From Streptomyces sp. NBC_00234 (lineage in GTDB: Bacteria > Actinomycetota > Actinomycetes > Streptomycetales > Streptomycetaceae): DNA of 64,000 nucleotides. The first letter of the stretch is position 1; each line of letters starts with the position of its first letter. The stretch spans positions 2,542,001 to 2,606,000 of the forward strand of contig NZ_CP108101.1 in NCBI RefSeq assembly GCF_036195325.1, read 5' to 3'. The position numbers and the translations under genes were made by a program. The notes beneath the pieces are model-generated. The model saw only the letters and a program-made list of their open reading frames with translations. It ran no database searches and had not been told where the DNA came from. Of this stretch, positions 42,834 to 52,191 are shown in pieces.

Positions 42834-43925
42834 TCAGTCCAGATAGCCGCGGAGCTGGTCGGCGAAGGCGTGGTCCCGCAGCTTGTTGAGGGTCTTGGAT
42901 TCGATCTGGCGGATGCGTTCGCGCGTCACGCCGAAGATCCGGCCGATCTCTTCGAGCGTGCGGGGCCGCCCGTCGGCCAGCCCGTAGCGCAGCTGGACCA
43001 CCTTGCGCTCCCGCTCCCCGAGCGTGGAGAGCACCGCCTCCAGGTGTTCGCGCAGCAGCAGGAAGGCGGCCGACTCGACGGGGGACGCGGCGTCGCCGTC
43101 CTCGATGAGGTCGCCGAAGGCGACGTCGTCCTCCTCGCCGACCGGGGCGTGCAGGGAGACGGGCTCCTGGGCGAGGCGCAGCACCTCTCCGACCCGTTCG
43201 GGTGTCAGGTCGAGCTGGGCCGCGACCTCTTCGGCCGTCGGTTCGTAGCCCCGTTCCTGGAGCATGCGGCGCTGGACCCGTACGACGCGGTTGATCAGCT
43301 CGACGACGTGGACGGGGACCCGGATGGTCCGTGCCTGGTCGGCGAGCGCGCGGGACATGGCCTGGCGGATCCACCAGGTCGCGTACGTGGAGAACTTGTA
43401 GCCCCGGGCGTAGTCGAACTTCTCGACGGCCCTGATCAGTCCGAGGTTTCCCTCCTGGACGAGGTCGAGCATCGTCAGGCCGCGGCCCACGTACCGCTTG
43501 GCGACGGAGACGACGAGGCGGAGGTTGGCCTCGATGAGCCGGCGCTTGGCCATCCGTCCCATGACCACGAGACGGTCCAGGTCGACGGCGAGCCTGGTGT
43601 CGGGATCGGGGGTGCCGGCGAGCCGTTCCTCGGCGAAGAGGCCCGCTTCGACGCGTCGGGCGAGGTCCACCTCCTCGGCCGCGGTGAGCAGCGGAATCCT
43701 GCCGATCTCCCGCAGGTACTGGCGGAACAGGTCGGACGAGGTGCCGCCGGTGTCCGGGCGGCTCGGCCGCTCCGGGCGTTCGGGCACCTCCGGTGGCTCC
43801 TCCATCACGGTGTCCGCCGCCTCCCCGGGTGGAGCCGCTGTGGCCTCCGGATGGCGCACGGCCCGGTTCTGCACGGGGATCGCCGGGACATGCTCGGTCG
43901 GGCTCGTCACGGTCCGGGTCTGCAC
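42834..43925 (-). CDS. hrdA: RNA polymerase principal-like sigma factor HrdA
   Basis: Group 2 sigma-70 factor (363 aa). After a variable Pro/Glu-rich N-terminus comes region 1.2 ([20 protein letters not shown]), region 2 ([39 protein letters not shown]), region 3 ([15 protein letters not shown]) and region 4 ([19 protein letters not shown]). Region 1.1 and the non-conserved insert of HrdB are lacking. GTG 43925 has GGAGGT 7 bases upstream. Adjacent to dnaG and the ABC exporter as for hrdA in S. coelicolor, which is the reason for the symbol; hrdD-type paralogues are the alternative. Confidence 0.85.
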   Translation of the reverse strand: MQTRTVTSPTEHVPAIPVQNRAVRHPEATAAPPGEAADTVMEEPPEVPERPERPSRPDTGGTSSDLFRQYLREIGRIPLLTAAEEVDLARRVEAGLFAEERLAGTPDPDTRLAVDLDRLVVMGRMAKRRLIEANLRLVVSVAKRYVGRGLTMLDLVQEGNLGLIRAVEKFDYARGYKFSTYATWWIRQAMSRALADQARTIRVPVHVVELINRVVRVQRRMLQERGYEPTAEEVAAQLDLTPERVGEVLRLAQEPVSLHAPVGEEDDVAFGDLIEDGDAASPVESAAFLLLREHLEAVLSTLGERERKVVQLRYGLADGRPRTLEEIGRIFGVTRERIRQIESKTLNKLRDHAFADQLRGYLD

Positions 43926-44145
43926 GGGGGCGACCTCCAGGTGATCGCGCTGCCGGACCGCGGCGGGTGTGGGGTCCGCCCTCGGTGGACCGACCGCGCT
44001 CCGATGACTCAGGCACCGCCACCCAGTGTGGGGTACGACACATCGCTGCCACGAGGGGCGTGCGGTGACTTTTTGAGTCCTGTGCGTGACCGGCCGGTTA
44101 CCGGCCCCGGGGCGCCGCCGGTCCGCTCGGGGCGGCGCGGGCGCG

Positions 44146-46059
44146 TCAGAGCGCGTCGGCGCCGTTGCTGCGGAGGGACTGGGCGTACTGCTGGAGGACC
44201 CAGACCTCGTTCTGCGCGGCGGCCAGGTGCTCGGGGGCGACGTTGCTGCCGAGGCGGGCGAGACTGCCCTGCACATCGTTGATGCGGCGGTCGACGGCGC
44301 GCAGCCGGACCTGGACGAGTTGCATGCCCGCATACGTCTCGTCGATGGACTTGCCGTGGAAGACCTCGACGGCCAGCTCGGTGACGAGGTTGCGCACGGT
44401 GTCGTCGGGGGCGGCGTCCAGGACGTTGACGAGGTACTCGCGGGTCTCGGCCAGGCCCTGTTCGGCGCCGCCCGCCTCCGCGATGCACTGGCGCACCGCC
44501 GCGTACGGCGGGGCGGTGAACTCGTCGATCCCGTAGGCGTCGAAGGCCGGTGACACCAGGGCGGGCTTCTGGAGGGCGAGCTTGAGCAGCTCGCGCTCGG
44601 TTCGGTGGGCGGGGCTGCGGAGGTTGAGCGCGGGGCCCGAGGGGGCCGCCGGGGCGGCGGTGGCCGGTCCGGACTGGTGGTGGGAGCCGCCCCGGGACGG
44701 GCCCTGCGCGGGGCCGCGGTCGCCGCGGTCCCGGGCCCAGCGGGCGATCTGCGCCACCCGGCGCACGACGAACTCCTGGTCGAGGATGCCGACGAAGCCG
44801 GCGAGCTGGACGGCGACCTCGCGCTGCACACTGCTCGTCTTGATCTTCGCGACGACGGGTGCGGCCTCGTCGAGCGCGGCGGCGCGGCCCGCCGGGGTCT
44901 CCAGGTCGTACCGGCCGACGATCTGGCGCAGCGCGAACTCGAAGAGCGGGGTACGGGGTTCGACGAGGTCGCGGACGGCGTCGTCGCCCTTGGCCAGCCG
45001 CAGATCGCAGGGGTCCATGTTGTCCGGGGCGATCGCGATGTAGGTCTCGGCGGCGAACTTCTGGTCGTCCTCGAAGGCCCTCAGGGCGGCCTTCTGGCCC
45101 GCGGAGTCGCCGTCGAAGGTGAAGATCACCCGGGCGCTGCCGTTGTCCATCAGAAGGCGGCGCAGGAGCTTGATGTGGTCGTTGCCGAAGGCCGTGCCGC
45201 AGGTGGCGATGGCGGTGGTGACCCCGGCGAGGTGGCAGGCCATGACGTCGGTGTAGCCCTCGACGACGACGGCCCGGCTCGCCTTGGCGATGTCCTTCTT
45301 GGCCAGGTCGATGCCGTACAGCACCTGGGACTTCTTGTAGATCGACGTTTCCGGGGTGTTGAGGTACTTCGGGCCGTTGTCGTCGTCGCGCAGCTTGCGC
45401 GCGCCGAAGCCGACGATCTCGCCGGAGGTGTCGCTGATCGGCCACATCAGCCGGCCGCGGAAGCGGTCGATGGGGCCGCGGCGGCCGTCCTGGGAGAGAC
45501 CGGAGGAGATGAGCTCCTTGTCGCTGAAGCCCTGGCCGCGCAGATAGCGGGTGAGGTGGTCCCAGCCCGCGGGGCTGTAGCCGACCCCGAAGTGGGCGGC
45601 GGCTGCCTGGTCGAAGCCGCGTCCCGCGAGGAAGGCACGGCCGATCTCGGCCTCGGGGCTGTCCAGCTGCTCGACGTAGAACCGGGCGGCGGCCTTGTGC
45701 GCCTCGACCAGCCGGATGCGTTCGCCACGCTGGTGGGAGGGGTTGTAGCCGCCCTCCTCGTACCGAAGGGTGATGCCCGCCTTGGCGGCGAGGCGTTCGA
45801 CCGTCTCGGAGAAGGTGAGGTGGTCGATCTTCATCACGAAGGCGATCGTGTCGCCGCCCTCCTGGCAGCCGAAGCAGTGGAAGAGCCCCTTGCTGGGGCT
45901 GACCTGGAAGGAGGGGGACTTCTCGTCGTGGAAGGGGCAGAGTCCCTTGAGGTTTCCGCCGCCCGCGTTGCGCAGCTGGAGGTACTCGGAAACGACGGCG
46001 TCGATCGGGACCGCGTCCCGGACCGCCTTCACGTCGTCGTCATTGATCCTGCCTGCCAC
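44146..46059 (-). CDS. dnaG: DNA primase
   Basis: Makes RNA primers for lagging-strand synthesis (637 aa). N-terminal zinc ribbon with Cys41, His44, Cys62 and Cys65 (CPFH, CFGC); RNA-polymerase core with [18 protein letters not shown]; Toprim motifs [11 protein letters not shown] and [12 protein letters not shown]-terminal helicase-binding domain after a Gly/Ser/Pro-rich linker (about residues 430-480). ATG 46059 gives the usual [17 protein letters not shown]. It precedes hrdA on the same strand by 220 bases, an echo of the dnaG-rpoD order of the E. coli macromolecular-synthesis operon. Confidence 0.97.
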   Translation of the reverse strand: MAGRINDDDVKAVRDAVPIDAVVSEYLQLRNAGGGNLKGLCPFHDEKSPSFQVSPSKGLFHCFGCQEGGDTIAFVMKIDHLTFSETVERLAAKAGITLRYEEGGYNPSHQRGERIRLVEAHKAAARFYVEQLDSPEAEIGRAFLAGRGFDQAAAAHFGVGYSPAGWDHLTRYLRGQGFSDKELISSGLSQDGRRGPIDRFRGRLMWPISDTSGEIVGFGARKLRDDDNGPKYLNTPETSIYKKSQVLYGIDLAKKDIAKASRAVVVEGYTDVMACHLAGVTTAIATCGTAFGNDHIKLLRRLLMDNGSARVIFTFDGDSAGQKAALRAFEDDQKFAAETYIAIAPDNMDPCDLRLAKGDDAVRDLVEPRTPLFEFALRQIVGRYDLETPAGRAAALDEAAPVVAKIKTSSVQREVAVQLAGFVGILDQEFVVRRVAQIARWARDRGDRGPAQGPSRGGSHHQSGPATAAPAAPSGPALNLRSPAHRTERELLKLALQKPALVSPAFDAYGIDEFTAPPYAAVRQCIAEAGGAEQGLAETREYLVNVLDAAPDDTVRNLVTELAVEVFHGKSIDETYAGMQLVQVRLRAVDRRINDVQGSLARLGSNVAPEHLAAAQNEVWVLQQYAQSLRSNGADAL

Positions 46060-46123
46060 CCGTGAAGTCTACGGGTGGGCCACGACAGCCGGACCGCACG
46101 GCGGTGTGATCCGTGGAACGGGC

Positions 46124-46163
46124 GGGGCTGCCGGGAGGGCGGACGGCCCCTCCCGGCAGCCCC
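46124..46163 (-). terminator. Terminator of the ferredoxin-reductase-like gene
   Basis: A 16-bp perfect stem (GGGGCTGCCGGGAGGG with its complement) and an 8-base loop, 9 bases past the stop of the minus-strand gene and upstream of dnaG. Confidence 0.8.
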
Positions 46164-46172
46164 CTCGCTCGG

Positions 46173-47432
46173 TCAGAGCAGGGAATCCAGCGGCACCGAC
46201 GGGTCGGCGAGCGCGTCGGGATCGATCTGCGCCCCGGCCCGGATCAGCTGCTGGATGTCCTCGGTGACGTCCCAGACGTTGACGTTCATCCCGGCCAGGA
46301 CCTTGCGGTCCTTCAGCCAGAAGGCGATGAACTCGCGCTTTCCGGCGTCGCCGCGGATGACGACCTGGTCGTAGCTGCCGGGCGGCGCCCAGCCCGAGTA
46401 TTCGAGGCCGAGGTCGTACTGGTCGGAGAAGAAGTACGGCACCCGGTCGTACGAAACCTCCTGGCCCAGCATGGCGCGGGCGGCGGCCGGGCCGCTGTTC
46501 AGGGCGTTCGCCCAGTGCTCCACCCGCAGCCGGGTGCCGAGCAGCGGGTGCTGCACGGCTGCCACGTCGCCCGCGGCGAAGATGTGCGGGTCGGAGGTGC
46601 GCAGCGCGGCGTCGACGGCGATGCCGCCGCCGTGGGCCCGGTCCGCGAGGTCGAGTCCGGCCGCTTCGGCGAGCGCGGAGCGCGGTGCGGCGCCGATCGC
46701 GGCGAGCACGTCGTGGGCCGGGTGCTCCTCGCCGTCGTCGGTGCGGGCGGCGAGGACGAGCCCGTCCTGGCCGATGATCTCGGTGAGGCGGGCACCGAAG
46801 TGGAAGCGGACGCCGTGCTCGCTGTGCAGATCGGTGAAGATCTGGCCGAGCTCGGGGCCGATCACCTGGTGCAGCGGGGTCTGCTCGGGTTCGACGACGG
46901 TGACCTCCGCGCCGTAACCGCGGGCCGCCGACGCGACCTCCAGGCCGATCCAGCCGGCTCCGGCGATGATCAGGTGGCCGTTGTCCCGGCCGAGGCCGGC
47001 CAGGACGTTGCGCAGCCGGTCGGCGTGGGCGAGGCGGCGCAGGTGGTGGACACCGACCAGGTCCGTACCGGGGATGTCGAGCCGGCGGGGTTCGGCGCCG
47101 GTGGCGAGGAGCAGCTTGTCGTAGTGGATGACGGTGTTGTCGCCGAGCTGCACGGAGCGGGCGGCGCGGTCGATGGCGGTGACGGGCTGGCCGAGGTGGA
47201 GTTCGATGTCGGCCCCGGCGTACCAGGCCGTCTCGTGAACGAAGACGCTGTCCCGTTCCTCCTTGCCGGCCAGATACCCCTTGGAGAGCGGAGGTCGTTC
47301 GTACGGATGGTCACGCTCATCGCCGATCAGGATCACCCGGCCGCTGAAGCCCTCGGCACGGAGTGTTTCCGCTGCCTTCGCTCCTGCCAGTCCTCCGCCG
47401 ACGATGACGAACGTGCGATGTGCGTCGACCAC
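46173..47432 (-). CDS. FAD/NAD(P)-dependent oxidoreductase (ferredoxin-reductase / rubredoxin-reductase like)
   Basis: A 419-aa two-dinucleotide-domain flavoprotein. FAD loop TFVIVGGGLAGAKAAETLR, PPLSKGYL, NAD(P) loop IIAGAGWIGLEVASAARGYG, second FAD motif IFAAGDVAAVQHPLLG, and a C-terminal domain with RVEHWANALNSG and GDAGKREFIAFWL. Typical partners are ferredoxins feeding P450s or dioxygenases; none is adjacent. GTG 47432 has GGAGG 5-6 bases upstream. Not a nitrite reductase subunit: it lacks the iron-sulfur domains. Confidence 0.9.
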   Translation of the reverse strand: MVDAHRTFVIVGGGLAGAKAAETLRAEGFSGRVILIGDERDHPYERPPLSKGYLAGKEERDSVFVHETAWYAGADIELHLGQPVTAIDRAARSVQLGDNTVIHYDKLLLATGAEPRRLDIPGTDLVGVHHLRRLAHADRLRNVLAGLGRDNGHLIIAGAGWIGLEVASAARGYGAEVTVVEPEQTPLHQVIGPELGQIFTDLHSEHGVRFHFGARLTEIIGQDGLVLAARTDDGEEHPAHDVLAAIGAAPRSALAEAAGLDLADRAHGGGIAVDAALRTSDPHIFAAGDVAAVQHPLLGTRLRVEHWANALNSGPAAARAMLGQEVSYDRVPYFFSDQYDLGLEYSGWAPPGSYDQVVIRGDAGKREFIAFWLKDRKVLAGMNVNVWDVTEDIQQLIRAGAQIDPDALADPSVPLDSLL

Positions 47433-47815
47433 TTGTGCCTCCTCGGTGCTGGTGCTGTGCTCCGCCGCCAGCTGCGAGCGTCCCGCACGCAGCGTGATGG
47501 CGAAAGAGGGTGTGCCCCGATCAGGTCACACCCAGTGGTCATGAGGTCAGTCTGCCGACTGTGACCGGCACCGTGCGGAGCGGGTCCCCCCGGCGCGGTC
47601 ATGTGCCCCCAGCACACCACTTGTGGCACGGCCGACTGCCGTCGCCGCGCCCCGGGGCACCGGCCGGGTGGCGGCTCGCACCCCGAATTCCGCTGTGCGG
47701 CGTCCTTCTGACGGGCTTTTCGGTCTCACGGCAAAGGGATGAGGGGGTTCCGGGCACGGCACCGGAGAACTGGCTACGGTGGAAAGCGGGACGGCACGCG
47801 ACGCGCGGGGGACGC
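47433..47815. other. Intergenic region before the DUF5937-type regulator
   Basis: 383 bases between divergent genes. An inverted repeat GGGTGTG (47508-47514) / CACACCC (47527-47533) is centred about 82 bases upstream of the flavoprotein gene and is a possible operator. No coding frame shows family resemblance. Confidence 0.5.
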
Positions 47816-48889
47816 ATGTTACGTATCCAGTTCACCAGCAGGGATCTGAACCGATTACGGGTCTCGCCGGGGCCCGACCCCTTGTGGGAGGTGGCTCTGA
47901 CCCTGCATCTGCTCCAGAACAGACAGGCGGCGCTGGTCTTCGACCCCTGGCGCAGGGAGGTGCGGACGGCGATCGCGCGGGCCGGTCTTGAGGAGACGGT
48001 GGCCTCGCTGATCCGGCTCTGTCCGTTCGCCGCGTACTTCCCCGACTTCCTCACGCCCGCGCCGGGCACCACGGACCTGGAGACCGGGATCGACCGGGTG
48101 CTCTCCACCCCGGCGCCCCGCATCGGACGGGAGGTCGCCCGGCTCTACGGGCCCGGCCGGATACCGGCGGGCGCGCGGCGGCTGGCGGCCGGGGACGCCG
48201 GGGCGCTCGGCCGTCTCGGCGAGGGGCTGCGCCGCTACTACGCGGTGGCGGTGGAGCCGTATCTCGCGGCGATCGGACCGGTGGTCGCGGCGGACCGCCC
48301 GCTGCGCGCCGAAGCGGCCCTGGCCGGGGGGCCGGACGGGCTGCTCGCCAGCTACCGGCCGGACCTCTCCTGGCGGGAGGAGGACCGGGTGCTGGAAGCC
48401 TCGTATCCGGTGCGGTGGGACCTTCCTCTCGGCGGGCGTCCGCTCACGATGGTCCCTGCGTTCTTCTGCGTACGCTTCCCCGTCGCCCTCGCCGATCCGC
48501 TGCTGCCGCCCGTGCTCGTGCACCCGGTGACCCCGCTGCCCGGCTGGCTGGAGCGGTTCAGGGCCGCGGAGCGGAACGCCGCGGCGGGCCCCGGGCCGGT
48601 GGCGCATCTCATCGGGCACACCCGGGCGGCGGTACTGGACGTGCTGGAGAGGCCGCTGACGACGACTCAGCTGGGTTCCGCGCTCCGCCTCGCACTGTCG
48701 ACGGCGAGCCGGCACGCGACGGTGCTGCGGGAGGCGGGACTGATCAGCTCGGAGCGGCGCGGCCCGTCCGTGGTCCACCGGCGCACCCGGCTGGGCGACG
48801 CCCTCATGACCGGGGTGGCCGGCGGGAGGGCGGGGGTCTCCCACGGCGGGCGGAGCGGGGCGGTCGCGCTCAGGAGCGCCGCATCGTGA
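47816..48889 (+). CDS. ArsR-like HTH protein (DUF5937 type) with two early TTA codons
   Basis: A 357-aa putative regulator. The N-terminal 250 residues match the Streptomyces family opening LRIQF..DL.R.R (DUF5937-like; [32 protein letters not shown]); the C-terminus is a winged helix of ArsR type ([40 protein letters not shown]). Codon 2 (47819) and codon 14 (47855) are TTA, read only by the bldA tRNA, so translation should be developmentally gated from the start. No strong ribosome site before ATG 47816. The last 20 bases overlap the dgt gene convergently. Confidence 0.8.
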   Translation: MLRIQFTSRDLNRLRVSPGPDPLWEVALTLHLLQNRQAALVFDPWRREVRTAIARAGLEETVASLIRLCPFAAYFPDFLTPAPGTTDLETGIDRVLSTPAPRIGREVARLYGPGRIPAGARRLAAGDAGALGRLGEGLRRYYAVAVEPYLAAIGPVVAADRPLRAEAALAGGPDGLLASYRPDLSWREEDRVLEASYPVRWDLPLGGRPLTMVPAFFCVRFPVALADPLLPPVLVHPVTPLPGWLERFRAAERNAAAGPGPVAHLIGHTRAAVLDVLERPLTTTQLGSALRLALSTASRHATVLREAGLISSERRGPSVVHRRTRLGDALMTGVAGGRAGVSHGGRSGAVALRSAAS

Positions 48890-50180
48890 GGGTCGTGTGC
48901 AGGGACAGGGCCGAGGCGTCGGTGAGCGCGGCGATCTGGTCGACGAGGACCCGCTTGCGCGCCCGGTCGTCCGGCGCCCCCTCGTACTGGGCGCGGAACT
49001 GCGGCTCCAGCCCTTCCGGCGCGCGGGCGGTCAGTGCGGCGGCCAGCTCCGCGATGACGATGCGCTGTTCGGCGCGGATGACCTCCTGCTCGGCGCGCTG
49101 CATGACGTAGCGGTCGGCGACGGCCTTCAGCACGGCGCACTCGTTGCGCGCCTCGCGGGGCACGACGAGCTCCGCGCCGTACCGGCTGAGGCGTCCGGGA
49201 CCGTGCCGCTCGTACGTGGCGACCTCGGCGGCCTGGCAGAAGCGGCCGATGAGCTGGCTCGTCGCGTCCTTCAGCCGGGCCTGGGCGACGGCCGAGCCGT
49301 CGTAGCCGTGCGGCCACCAGTCCTGGTCCATGAGCCGGTCGAGGGCCTCGGCGAGCTCCTGCGGTTCGGTGTCGGCCGGTACGTACCGGCCGACGGCGAC
49401 GGCGAAGATCTCGCGCCGCTCCGGCTCGGCGAAGAGGCAGTTCGGGTCGATGTGCCCGGCGTGCAGTCCGTCCTCGAAGTCGTGCACGGAGTAGGCGACG
49501 TCGTCGGACCAGTCCATGACCTGGGCCTCGAAGCAGGTGCGGTCCCGCGGGGCGTCCTGGCGGACCCAGTCGAAGACCGGCAGGTCGTCCTCGTACACCC
49601 CGAACTTCGGGGAGGCGGGGTCGGTGGGATGGCCGCCGCGGGGCCACGGGTACTTCGTCGCGGCGTCCAGGGCGGCGCGGGTCAGATTGAGCCCGACGCT
49701 GACGAGCTCGCCGCTGCGGGTGTCGCGCACGAACCGCTTCGGTTCGAGCCGGGTCAGCAGACGCAGCGACTGGGCGTTGCCCTCGAAGCCTCCGCAGTCC
49801 GACGCGAAGTCGTTGAGCGCCTGCTCCCCGTTGTGCCCGAACGGCGGGTGGCCCATGTCGTGCGAGAGGCAGGCCGTCTCGACCAGATCCGGGTCGCAGC
49901 CGAGCGCGGCCCCCAGCTCACGGCCGACCTGTGCGCATTCCAGGGAGTGCGTGAGCCGGGTCCGGGGGCTGGCGTCCCAGGCGGGACTTCGGGTGCCGGG
50001 GGTGACCACCTGGGTCTTCCCCGCGAGGCGGCGCAGGGCCGCCGAGTGCAGCACGCGGGCGCGGTCGCGCTGGAACGCGGTGCGGCCCGGCCGTTTGTCG
50101 GGCTCGGTGTCCCAGCGCTCGGTGTCCCTGGCCCCGTATGCGGCCGTGTGCGTGTCGTGGCTGCCCTGCGTACCGTCCAT
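48870..50180 (-). CDS. dgt: Deoxyguanosinetriphosphate triphosphohydrolase (HD domain)
   Basis: Hydrolyses dNTPs (typically dGTP) to nucleoside and triphosphate (436 aa). HD-domain metal ligands appear in order: [28 protein letters not shown], and [16 protein letters not shown]. The N-terminal [16 protein letters not shown] is typical of Dgt. I prefer ATG 50180 ([11 protein letters not shown]); a GTG at 50210 would add ten residues. It lies on the same strand as dnaG but separated by two genes, and its end overlaps the divergent-type HTH gene by 20 bases. Confidence 0.92.
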   Translation of the reverse strand: MDGTQGSHDTHTAAYGARDTERWDTEPDKRPGRTAFQRDRARVLHSAALRRLAGKTQVVTPGTRSPAWDASPRTRLTHSLECAQVGRELGAALGCDPDLVETACLSHDMGHPPFGHNGEQALNDFASDCGGFEGNAQSLRLLTRLEPKRFVRDTRSGELVSVGLNLTRAALDAATKYPWPRGGHPTDPASPKFGVYEDDLPVFDWVRQDAPRDRTCFEAQVMDWSDDVAYSVHDFEDGLHAGHIDPNCLFAEPERREIFAVAVGRYVPADTEPQELAEALDRLMDQDWWPHGYDGSAVAQARLKDATSQLIGRFCQAAEVATYERHGPGRLSRYGAELVVPREARNECAVLKAVADRYVMQRAEQEVIRAEQRIVIAELAAALTARAPEGLEPQFRAQYEGAPDDRARKRVLVDQIAALTDASALSLHTTLTMRRS

Positions 50181-50217
50181 GGTCCCGACAGTAACGACCC
50201 GGACCGACAAACCGGGG

Positions 50218-51138
50218 TCAGGCGGACGCCAGGAGCCGCTCGTTCACCGGGGATTCGTATCCGAGCGCCGCGTCGTACCGGTGCAGGACGAGCCGGGCCA
50301 TCGCCGGGTGGGCTCCGAGCGGGGCCGCGGCGACTCCCGGTGCGGCGGCGGCTGCCGCGGTGGCGAAGCGGCCGGGTGCGGTGAAGTACGAGGCGATGGC
50401 GACCCGGTGGCGGCCCCGGGCGGCGAGGGCGCGCACGGCGGCCGGGACGGTGGGTCCGGCGGCGGAGGCGTAGGCGGGCACGACGGGTATGCCGCCGAGC
50501 CGTTCGCTGAGCATCCGGGCCGTGCGGCGGGTGTCGGCCGCGGAGTCGGGGTCGCGCGAACCGGCGGCGGCGAGCACGACGGCGGCGCTGCGGCTCCTGG
50601 CGCCGGCGTCCCAGCCGGCCTCGACGAGGCGTCCGTGGAGCGCCTCGACGAGCAGTGGATGCGGGCCGAGCGGTGCGGCGGTGCGGCTCCGCAGGGCGGG
50701 CGCGCCGGCAGCGGCGGCGGGCAGGTCGTGCTTGACGTGGTGGCCGCGGCCGAGGAGCAGCGGTACGAGTACGGCGTCGCCGGCTCCCACGGCGGCCAGC
50801 GTCTGGGGCAGAAGGGGTTCGTTGAGCTCGATGTGACCGAGGCGGACGTCGAGGCCGGGGCGGAGTTCCCTGACCCGGTCGAGGAGTTCCAGGACCGTGC
50901 GCAGGGCGTGCGGGTCCCGGCTGCCGTGCGCGACGGCGACCAGCGTGGGGGCGGGTGCGCCGCCGGCCGCGGGGGCGGTCCGGACGGGCTGCCGGGTGCG
51001 GTACATGGGCCTGCGGGTTCCGTTCCGGGAGACGAGACTGAGCTGGGTGCCGAGTTGGTTGGTGATGCGGGTCAGGAGTTGGGCGGTGCTGTCGAGGGAC
51101 AGGGGCTCACGGGGGTGTTCCGATGCCGGCGCCGTCAT
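50218..51138 (-). CDS. Sirohydrochlorin chelatase-like protein (CbiX family)
   Basis: A 306-aa protein with two CbiX-like halves: AVAHGSRDP with the metal-binding His near residue 70, [14 protein letters not shown], then a second half [15 protein letters not shown] and [12 protein letters not shown]. It would insert iron (or cobalt) into sirohydrochlorin; siroheme is the cofactor of NirB and assimilatory nitrite reduction, encoded in the same window. The second half lacks the His of the first. The N-terminal 50 residues (Ser/Thr/Arg-rich) precede the fold. Start ATG 51138 has no strong ribosome site. Confidence 0.85.
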   Translation of the reverse strand: MTAPASEHPREPLSLDSTAQLLTRITNQLGTQLSLVSRNGTRRPMYRTRQPVRTAPAAGGAPAPTLVAVAHGSRDPHALRTVLELLDRVRELRPGLDVRLGHIELNEPLLPQTLAAVGAGDAVLVPLLLGRGHHVKHDLPAAAAGAPALRSRTAAPLGPHPLLVEALHGRLVEAGWDAGARSRSAAVVLAAAGSRDPDSAADTRRTARMLSERLGGIPVVPAYASAAGPTVPAAVRALAARGRHRVAIASYFTAPGRFATAAAAAAPGVAAAPLGAHPAMARLVLHRYDAALGYESPVNERLLASA

Positions 51139-51306
51139 GGACCGATGGTGCCGGGTGGAGGTTGCCGTGCCGTTGCGCGAGGGTGACGGGTGTTTGCCGT
51201 GGCCTCACGGTGGATGTCGCGGAGGAGTGAACTGTTTCGGCCCGCCGTTCGTCCCGTCATAGGAGACGGCAGAACGTGACGACGGCGGACGGACAGGGGG
51301 GCTTGC

Positions 51307-52077
51307 GTGCCACGGGTACGACTGAGACGGCCGAGGATGCCCGGATGGGCGGGGCGGCTGGGACGGCCGAGGTGGCCCGCACGGTTGAGGCCGTCGCTGG
51401 CACGGCTGCCCTCGCTGCCGCGCCTGCCGCGGACCCGCCGTGCACAGCGGCTGCTCGTGCAGGGGCTCATGGCGGCCTGTGTGGTGGGGCTCGCGCCCGC
51501 CACCTGGATGTACGCCACGGCCGACGCGCGGGTACGGACGACCGCCGACGCACCCGCACGGCAGGTCGCGGTCGTGTTCGGGGCCGGGCTGTGGCAGGGA
51601 AGGCCCTCGCCGTACCTCGCGCACCGGCTCGACGCCGCCGCCGAGCTGTACCGGACCGGCACGGTGAAGGTCGTGCTGGTCACCGGGGACAACAGCCGGG
51701 TGGAGTACGACGAGCCGGACGCGATGCGGACGTATCTCACCGAGCGCGGGGTACCGGACGGGCGGATCGTCAGCGACTACGCCGGATTCGACACCTGGGA
51801 CTCCTGTGTACGGGCCAAGAAGATCTTCGGCGTCGACCGGGCGGTGCTGGTGAGCCAGGGCTTCCACATCCGGCGGGCGATCGCGCTGTGCCGCACCGCA
51901 GGGATCGACGCGTACGGGGTCGGGGTCGACGACGTACACGACGCGACCTGGTACTACGGCGGCGTGCGGGAGATGATCGCCTCGGGGAAGGCGGCGCTGG
52001 ACGTCGTGTTCCGGCCCGATCCGCAGTTCCTCGGGCCGCGGGAACCGGGCGTCACGGAAGCCCTCGCGGCGGACTGA
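51307..52077 (+). CDS. SanA/YdcF-type membrane-anchored DUF218 protein
   Basis: A 256-aa protein: a very basic, Pro/Arg-rich N-terminus (about 45 residues), one membrane anchor (LLVQGLMAACVVGLAPATWM), then a DUF218 domain with VVFGAGLWQGRPSPYLAHRL, VVLVTGDNS, GFDTWDSCVRAKKIFG and LVSQGFHIRRAIALC. SanA affects envelope barrier function in enterics; here the catalytic or binding role is unknown. GTG 51307 follows GGGGGG. It lies just upstream of nasA. Confidence 0.87.
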   Translation: MPRVRLRRPRMPGWAGRLGRPRWPARLRPSLARLPSLPRLPRTRRAQRLLVQGLMAACVVGLAPATWMYATADARVRTTADAPARQVAVVFGAGLWQGRPSPYLAHRLDAAAELYRTGTVKVVLVTGDNSRVEYDEPDAMRTYLTERGVPDGRIVSDYAGFDTWDSCVRAKKIFGVDRAVLVSQGFHIRRAIALCRTAGIDAYGVGVDDVHDATWYYGGVREMIASGKAALDVVFRPDPQFLGPREPGVTEALAAD

Positions 52078-52131
52078 GGGCGACGCGGGGGGCCGACCTC
52101 ACCGCCGGGTCCGGGGCGGGCTGAGGTGGGT

Positions 52132-52169
52132 GTACCCGGTGCGTAACCGGAAGCACCGGTCCTCGTAAT
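52132..52169 (+). promoter_or_regulatory. GlnR-like box array upstream of nasA
   Basis: Four 5-mers at exact 11-base steps: GTACC (52132), GTAAC (52143), CACCG (52154), GTAAT (52165). GlnR sites in Streptomyces follow GTnAC-N6-GAAAC repeats; the first two boxes match four of five positions each, the third poorly. It ends 22 bases before the nasA start codon. Functional context (nitrate reductase) supports it. Confidence 0.6.
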
Positions 52170-52191
52170 ACCCGGCTCGCACGCTGGGCAT

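Noticed and set aside
41586..44282. 898-codon plus-strand open frame across the ABC gene end and hrdA
   Set aside because: High-GC shadow frame; low-complexity Gly/Arg/Asp composition and overlap with two clear genes.
46173..47432. Calling the ferredoxin-reductase-like gene a nitrite reductase subunit
   Set aside because: It lacks iron-sulfur and siroheme domains and is far from the nir operon.
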